DNA of 11,627 nt from JARYLZ01 sp964388275. Its GTDB lineage: Bacteria > Bacteroidota > Ignavibacteria > SZUA-365. Numbering within the stretch: position 1 is the first letter of the stretch; the number at the start of each line of letters is the position of its first letter. The position numbers and the translations under genes were made by a program. A model generated the notes under the pieces. The model ran no database searches and was not told where the DNA came from. It saw nothing but the letters and a program-made list of their open reading frames with translations. Shown in pieces: positions 8,296 to 11,627 of this stretch. The DNA lies in assembly GCA_964388275.1 (NCBI GenBank), contig CAYLZD010000073.1, positions 1 through 11,627 of the forward strand, read 5' to 3'.

Positions 8296-10131
8296 TCAAT
8301 TGCCTTTGCGGCGTGTTCCGCCGCTCCGGCCTTTGCGGACTTTTTCCTGTTTCTCATTCCGCGCGTCCGCAACCGCGGTTCCTCCGCCTTGAGTTCGAGC
8401 GGCGGCCGTGCCCGTCTCATCCGCCGGCGTCTGAGAGGAAGCGCCGTCGGTTCCGCCCGCCGTATCGCCGGTTCCGCTCATGGCGGCTTCCGCGGTCCGC
8501 GGCATCGGGCAGGCGCCCGCTTCGCATCTGCGGTTTATGATGTGGTCCTCGTACTCCTTGCGGAAATAATGAAGCGTGCTGATTACGGGATTCGGCGCCG
8601 TCTGTCCCAAACCGCATAAGCTGGTGTCCTTGACCATGTCGCAGAGTTCTTCCAGAGTGGTCAGATCCTTCATGGTCGCCTTGCCGGTGGTCATGCGTTC
8701 GAGAATCTTGAACAGTTGCACGGTGCCGACTCTGCACGGAACGCATTTTCCGCAGGATTCGTCCATGCAGAATTCCATGAAAAATTTGGCAACGTCCACC
8801 ATGCAGGAGGTCTTGTCCATGACGATCAGACCGCCCGAGCCCATGATGGAACCCGCCTGTGCCAGCGATTCGTAGTCGACGGAGATGTCGAGGTGCTGGG
8901 CCGGTATGCAGCCGCCTGAAGGGCCGCCTGTCTGCGCCGCCTTGAATTCGCCGCCGTCCGGGATGCCCCCTCCGATATCGTACACGATTTCGCGCAGGGT
9001 GATGCCCATGGGCACTTCGATGAGGCCTGTGTTCTTGATGCGTCCGGCGAGTGCGAAAACCTTTGTGCCCTTGCTCTTTTCGGTTCCGATTCCGGCGTAC
9101 CATTTGCCTCCGTTGAGTATGATGGAGGCGATGTTGGCGTAAGTTTCCACATTGTTGAGGAGCGTCGGCATTCCCCAGAGCCCCGACTGCGAGGGGTATG
9201 GCGGCCTCGGCCTCGGCTGTCCCCGCCGGCCTTCGATCGACGACAGCAGCGCGGTTTCCTCGCCGCAGACGAAGGCGCCCGCGCCTATCCGTATATCGAT
9301 GCGGAAGTTGAATTCCGAGTCGAAGATCCGGTTGCCAAGCATCTGCATCCGTTCGGCCTGCTTGATGGCCTTCTTGAGACGCTCTATCGCCAGCGGGTAT
9401 TCTCCGCGCACATAGATGTAGCCCTGGCTGGCGCCGACCGCGTATCCGGCTATCGCCATGCCTTCCAGAATGGCGTGCGGATTCCCCTCCAGCATGGCCC
9501 TGTCCATGAAAGCGCCCGGATCGCCTTCGTCGGCGTTGCACACGACGTATTTCTGATTCGACTTGACTTTCCTGACGATGCTCCATTTCAGACCCGTGGG
9601 ATAGCCGGCGCCGCCTCTTCCGCGCAGACCGCTGGAACGGACTTCGAGTATGACGCCGTCCTGCGTGTAGTATGTGATCGCCTTGGCGAGGGCTTCATAC
9701 CCGCCGTGGGCGATGTAGTCCTCGATGGATTCCGGATCGATGCATCCCATGTTCTTCAGAGCTATGCGCGTCTGCCGCGCGAAGAAGGGTGAGTCGACCG
9801 CGTACGAGATGTCCTCCACCGGCTTTCCGTTCACTATATGTTCCCGCACGATTCGTTCCGCGTCCTCGGGCTTTACATTGGCGTACAGCGTGTTCGAAGG
9901 ATGTATTCGGACGAGCGGGCCGGCGCCGCAAAGTCCCATGCAGCCCGTGCTTATGACGCGCACACTGCCGGTCACCCCCTGCTCCTTGCAGGCGGCCTCG
10001 AGAGTTTCACGCAACTGGAGCCCGCCTGATGAAACGCAGCCGCCGGATCCGCACACGTGGATTTCTGCGGTGAATTCTTCCAGATTCTTCCGGAATTTCT
10101 GTCCGATCTCGTACAGTTCGTCTATTGTCAT
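8296..10131 (-). CDS. hoxF: NADH-binding FMN diaphorase subunit HoxF with unusual C-terminal tail
   Basis: HoxF oxidises or reduces NAD(H) at FMN and feeds electrons to HoxU/HoxE. The 611-aa product has an N-terminal thioredoxin-like [2Fe-2S] domain (Cys27, Cys32, Cys64, Cys68) and the NuoF-like core with the FMN/NADH loop GRGGAGYPTG at 171-180 and GAGAFVCGEETALL at 283-296. The N3-type [4Fe-4S] motif is SCGKCVPCR with Cys460, 463 and 466, plus Cys506. After a RCEAGAC motif (536, 541) the last 70 residues are low-complexity Ala/Gly/Thr/Ser and end in a Lys/Arg-rich stretch. Cyanobacterial HoxF is shorter (about 530 aa, from memory) and HndC/HydB relatives have a ferredoxin domain here instead. 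ATG 10131 is fixed by a strong Shine-Dalgarno (GAGGAGG at 10136-10142) and an ATGA overlap with the hoxE stop. Confidence 0.95.
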   Translation of the reverse strand: MTIDELYEIGQKFRKNLEEFTAEIHVCGSGGCVSSGGLQLRETLEAACKEQGVTGSVRVISTGCMGLCGAGPLVRIHPSNTLYANVKPEDAERIVREHIVNGKPVEDISYAVDSPFFARQTRIALKNMGCIDPESIEDYIAHGGYEALAKAITYYTQDGVILEVRSSGLRGRGGAGYPTGLKWSIVRKVKSNQKYVVCNADEGDPGAFMDRAMLEGNPHAILEGMAIAGYAVGASQGYIYVRGEYPLAIERLKKAIKQAERMQMLGNRIFDSEFNFRIDIRIGAGAFVCGEETALLSSIEGRRGQPRPRPPYPSQSGLWGMPTLLNNVETYANIASIILNGGKWYAGIGTEKSKGTKVFALAGRIKNTGLIEVPMGITLREIVYDIGGGIPDGGEFKAAQTGGPSGGCIPAQHLDISVDYESLAQAGSIMGSGGLIVMDKTSCMVDVAKFFMEFCMDESCGKCVPCRVGTVQLFKILERMTTGKATMKDLTTLEELCDMVKDTSLCGLGQTAPNPVISTLHYFRKEYEDHIINRRCEAGACPMPRTAEAAMSGTGDTAGGTDGASSQTPADETGTAAARTQGGGTAVADARNEKQEKVRKGRSGGTRRKGN

Positions 10132-10649
10132 GATGCCTCCTCGATCCAGGACCGCACTTTGGCGCCGAGTTGTTCCGGCGTGACACACGCCGCCACTTCG
10201 TTGTTGTCGTAGACTACCACGGGCGCTATGCCGCAGGATCCAACGCAGCGCGCGCTCTGTATCGACACTTTCCCGTCCGGCGTGGTTTCTCCGAGCTTGC
10301 ACTTGCAGATATGCTCGGCGGCCACCTGCAGGGCCGACGCGCCTTTCACGTAGCAGGCCGTTCCCATGCATATCGTTACCGTGTGTTCGCCCTTTGGTTT
10401 CAGCGAGAAAAAGTGATAGAAAGTCGCTACTCCGTAAACTTTGCTGGGCGGCAGGCGCAGACTCTTAGAGATGTACAACAGCAGGTCGAGAGAAAGATAA
10501 CCGAACAATTCCTGGGCGGTGTGAAGAATTTCGATGAGCGCGTCGCCTCTGAACTGGTGCTTGCTGAGAGCGCGGTCAAGATATTTGAAGCGGTTGTCGG
10601 CGGAACGCGCTTCCTGTTTGCCGGCTGTCGCTGTCAAGTTTTCTGGCAT
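10128..10649 (-). CDS. hoxE: Hydrogenase diaphorase subunit HoxE (NuoE-like)
   Basis: HoxE is the thioredoxin-like [2Fe-2S] subunit of the bidirectional hydrogenase and pairs with HoxF in electron transfer. The 173-aa protein has an N-terminal helical NuoE region (ILHTAQELFGYLSLDLLLYI, LRLPPSKVYGVATFYHFF) and the four ligands in CMGTAC (Cys94, Cys99) and ARCVGSCG (Cys135, Cys139). A hydrophilic leader of about 20 residues precedes the conserved part. It is the first gene of the operon. ATG 10649 has a poor Shine-Dalgarno, as often in Bacteroidota. A candidate promoter lies about 75 nt upstream. Its stop overlaps the hoxF start by 4 nt. Confidence 0.95.
   Translation of the reverse strand: MPENLTATAGKQEARSADNRFKYLDRALSKHQFRGDALIEILHTAQELFGYLSLDLLLYISKSLRLPPSKVYGVATFYHFFSLKPKGEHTVTICMGTACYVKGASALQVAAEHICKCKLGETTPDGKVSIQSARCVGSCGIAPVVVYDNNEVAACVTPEQLGAKVRSWIEEAS
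10136..10142 (-). promoter_or_regulatory. Strong Shine-Dalgarno of hoxF inside hoxE
   Basis: GAGGAGG on the minus strand ends four bases before ATG 10131 and lies within the last codons of hoxE (Glu-Glu-Ala-Ser). It is the clearest ribosome binding site in the operon and decides against the 80-codon upstream extension of the hoxF frame. Confidence 0.8.
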
Positions 10650-10724
10650 CGGAACTGCTGTGTTGGATTTGTGAAAAGGAAGTGTTTTTACGATGTAGAG
10701 AAATAATTCTCGATTAACCGCCCA

Positions 10725-10756
10725 CTAATTTAACCCGAATTATCGCAATACGCAAA
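10725..10756 (-). promoter_or_regulatory. Candidate Bacteroidota-type promoter of hoxEFUYH
   Basis: On the minus strand TTTG (10756-10753) is followed after exactly 20 nt by TAAATTAG (10732-10725). The Bacteroidota housekeeping pattern is TTTG, 19-21 nt, TAnnTTTG, so the -33 is exact, the spacing is right and the -7 matches five of six fixed bases. Transcription would begin near 10718 and leave a leader of about 70 nt before hoxE. Confidence 0.4.
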
Positions 10757-10783
10757 TCCCATCTCGAAAAAAATGGATTTTCG
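10751..10783. promoter_or_regulatory. Dyad overlapping the hox promoter, possible operator
   Basis: The arms CGCAAATCC (10751-10759) and GGATTTTCG (10775-10783) are complementary with one mismatch across a 15-nt A-rich spacer. The left arm covers the -33 element of the candidate hox promoter, which would suit a repressor or activator site. The region is AT-rich, so chance symmetry is quite possible. Confidence 0.2.
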
Positions 10784-11000
10784 CATTATCGTGAAATATC
10801 TCTCGATATGCCGCGGCGGCAAGCGATCTACGATGCTTCGAACTTCAAACGAAAGACGGCTGCTTTCACGCCCTGATCAATGATATCCGTGATCGGACAG
10901 CTCGCTCTGGATTCTTCTCTTGGCCGCCCTCATGCGGCGGAATTGCTTTCTACTCCTGACAGCGCGGCAACGGCAACGGGATTGGATACGGCCATGCACA

Positions 11001-11228
11001 GGTCCGACTACGCTCTCCCACCTGCCAAACGGAGCTCCGCCAGAGGCGGAGCGTAGTTTGGCGGAGAGCTTCGTCGGACAGGCCCGACTACGCTCTCCTA
11101 CCTGCCAAACGAAGCTCCGCCAGAGGCGGAGCGTAGTTTGGCGGAGAGCTTCGTCGGACAGGTCCCATTTATTACCATGGCCTGCCAAACGAAGCTCCGC
11201 CAGAGGCAGAGCGTAGTTTGGCGGAGAG
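11001..11228. repeat. Three 80-bp palindromic repeat units (REP-like)
   Basis: The block starting CCTGCCAAAC recurs at 11021, 11101 and 11181, an exact 80-bp period. Units 1 and 2 are complete; unit 3 keeps only the central palindrome. In unit 1 an outer 16-nt arm (11003-11018) pairs with 11063-11078 except for a three-base TAC/TTC mismatch. Inside it GCCAAAC (11024-11030) pairs with 11056-11062, and GCTCCGCC (11034-11041) with 11045-11052 around an AGA loop, separated by another three-base mismatch (GGA or GAA against GTA). The whole unit could fold into one ~76-nt hairpin. Unit 3 has one substitution in the inner arm and different flanks. The family is unknown to me. Confidence 0.9.
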
Positions 11229-11285
11229 CTCTCGATACCCTTACGGGTATAACGGTTTTCGAGACCGCTTCATTCAACCGCCCGG
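11229..11285 (-). pseudogene. Decayed tRNA-Ser(CGA) remnant
   Basis: Read on the minus strand this is the middle of a class II tRNA-Ser. It has a D-loop GGTTGAA, the anticodon arm GCGGT-CTCGAAA-ACCGT with anticodon CGA, a long variable arm ATACCC-GTAA-GGGTAT, and then CGAGAG where the T-stem should begin. Instead of a TTCGAAT T-loop and 3' acceptor strand the sequence passes directly into the palindromic repeat. The D-stem has lost two of its three pairs (ACC against TGA), the invariant A14 is G, and no complementary acceptor strand is found. It cannot fold as a complete tRNA, so I call it a remnant. Confidence 0.75.
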
Positions 11286-11438
11286 TTAGTCGAGAAGGAC
11301 AATGTACGATCGGTCTTGTCTCGCGTAAATTCGACCACCGGTGAGCTCCGTAGGGGATTTTGCCGCTTCCCGGCCGATGTGGATGATGGGACGACGCCGG
11401 TCTATTTACGGGATAACCGAAATAAATATCCTATATCC

Positions 11439-11467
11439 TTGACTTTTCGGAAAACATTCAATATGTT
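11439..11467 (+). promoter_or_regulatory. Candidate sigma70-like promoter for the 11536 gene
   Basis: TTGACT (11439-11444), a 17-nt spacer and TATGTT (11462-11467) make a reasonable -35/-10 pair. The same place also resembles the Bacteroidota -7 element (TATGTTTA against TAnnTTTG). Start of transcription would fall near 11474, about 60 nt before the ATG. Confidence 0.4.
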
Positions 11468-11535
11468 TATGGCGAATGATATTTCATTACGTAGTTCATT
11501 CTGCGTTGCATGTTTTCATTTCCCGGGAGAGCGCT

Positions 11536-11627
11536 ATGATTCGGTTCAAAACCTTCATATTCACACTTTTTTATGCGACACTCGGGGGGGGGGGGGGGGG
11601 GTTAGCCCACACCAGCGGATTCATTAT
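11536..11627 (+). CDS. Start of an exported or surface protein with an 18-G tract, 3' part missing
   Basis: ATG 11536 follows GGGAGA (11525-11530) at a spacing of five. The first 16 codons give MIRFKTFIFTLFYATL, a short positively charged start and a hydrophobic core like a signal peptide. Codons 17-22 are GGG from an 18-base G tract, and the frame continues LAHTSGFI to the contig end. With 18 G the frame stays open; with 17 G a TAG follows at once (GGT TAG); with 19 G another open frame results. Only about 30 codons are present, so no family can be assigned. The gene is divergent from the hox operon. Confidence 0.5.
   Translation, partial: MIRFKTFIFTLFYATLGGGGGGLAHTSGFI
11584..11601 (+). 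repeat. 18-base G homopolymer near the start of a gene
   Basis: Eighteen G interrupt the signal-peptide-like region of the 11536 gene, with unique sequence on both sides. Such tracts mutate by slipped-strand mispairing, and loss of one G would put a stop codon in frame. The alternative is a sequencing or assembly artefact, given the similar run at the other contig end. Confidence 0.85.

Larger units (their letters stand above)
10650..11535. other. Divergent intergenic region, 886 bp
   Basis: The gap separates minus-strand hoxE from the plus-strand gene at 11536. From 10650 to about 10800 it is AT-rich and holds the candidate hox promoter and dyad. ATTATCG occurs directly repeated at 10739 and 10786. 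From 10800 to 11000 I see no coding pattern or RNA gene. From 11001 to 11285 lie the palindromic repeats and the tRNA-Ser remnant. From 11286 to 11438 I see nothing recognisable. From 11439 begins the promoter region of the plus-strand gene. Open frames across the repeats look like by-products of the repeat sequence. Confidence 0.7.

Noticed and set aside
10132..10371. Longer HoxF start at 10371
   Set aside because: These 80 codons lie out of frame inside hoxE; the strong Shine-Dalgarno and ATGA overlap support 10131.
11001..11228. CRISPR array
   Set aside because: Only three units, contiguous palindromes without unique spacers of constant length, and no cas genes.
11230..11264. Hairpin ATACCC-TTAC-GGGTAT inside a TCTCGA/TCGAGA dyad, followed by GGTTTT: looked like a terminator
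   Set aside because: Read on the minus strand it is the variable arm and anticodon arm of a tRNA-Ser remnant, which explains the whole pattern better.
10877..11344. Open frames on both strands across the palindromic repeats
   Set aside because: They follow from the 80-bp repeat, whose period is not a multiple of three; no conserved protein pattern is seen.

Overview
The window looks like one short-read contig from an uncultured member of the Bacteroidota/Chlorobiota/Ignavibacteriota superphylum. The evidence is a secreted protein ending in a type IX secretion (T9SS) type A sorting domain with the PNPFNP motif, tandem choice-of-anchor-D/ASH-like modules, small outer-membrane beta-barrel proteins, and promoter elements matching the Bacteroidota TTTG/TAnnTTTG pattern. 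A Kapabacteria-like or Ignavibacteria-like affiliation is my best guess (inference, from the choice-of-anchor-D plus T9SS combination and an NCCPDF barrel motif). Base composition looks G+C-rich in genes, and the 5' intergenic part is AT-rich.

Layout, left to right. Positions 1-5320 (minus strand) hold a cell-surface cluster. In transcription order it is a PorT-like beta-barrel protein (5320-4541), a 1201-residue T9SS-exported protein built from a ~209-residue tandem repeat (4512-907), and a second beta-barrel protein (829 to the contig end). That last gene breaks off inside a polyproline linker encoded by a 49-base homopolymer. Positions 5573-10649 (minus strand) hold a complete hoxEFUYH operon for a group 3d bidirectional NAD(H)-linked [NiFe] hydrogenase. 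HoxE, HoxF and HoxU form the diaphorase (NADH, FMN, Fe-S) module, and HoxY and HoxH the hydrogenase module. Start/stop overlaps indicate translational coupling. No hyp or hoxW maturation genes are present here.

Positions 10650-11535 are a divergent, gene-poor intergenic region. It carries a candidate hox promoter with an overlapping dyad, three 80-bp palindromic repeat units with nested hairpin potential, and directly beside them a decayed tRNA-Ser(CGA) remnant that lacks its T-arm and 3' acceptor. At 11536 a new plus-strand gene begins with a sigma70-like promoter, a good ribosome binding site and a signal-peptide-like N-terminus. Its seventeenth codon starts an 18-base G tract, and the contig ends 26 bases later.

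The hydrogenase can exchange electrons between NAD(H) and protons/H2, probably in fermentative or micro-oxic redox balancing (inference). The less ordinary signals are at the edges: two surface-type genes each interrupted by a long in-frame G/C homopolymer at a contig end (phase-variable tracts or sequencing artefact), the palindromic repeat array fused to a broken tRNA-Ser, regularly spaced cysteines in the T9SS repeat protein, and an unusual low-complexity basic tail on HoxF.
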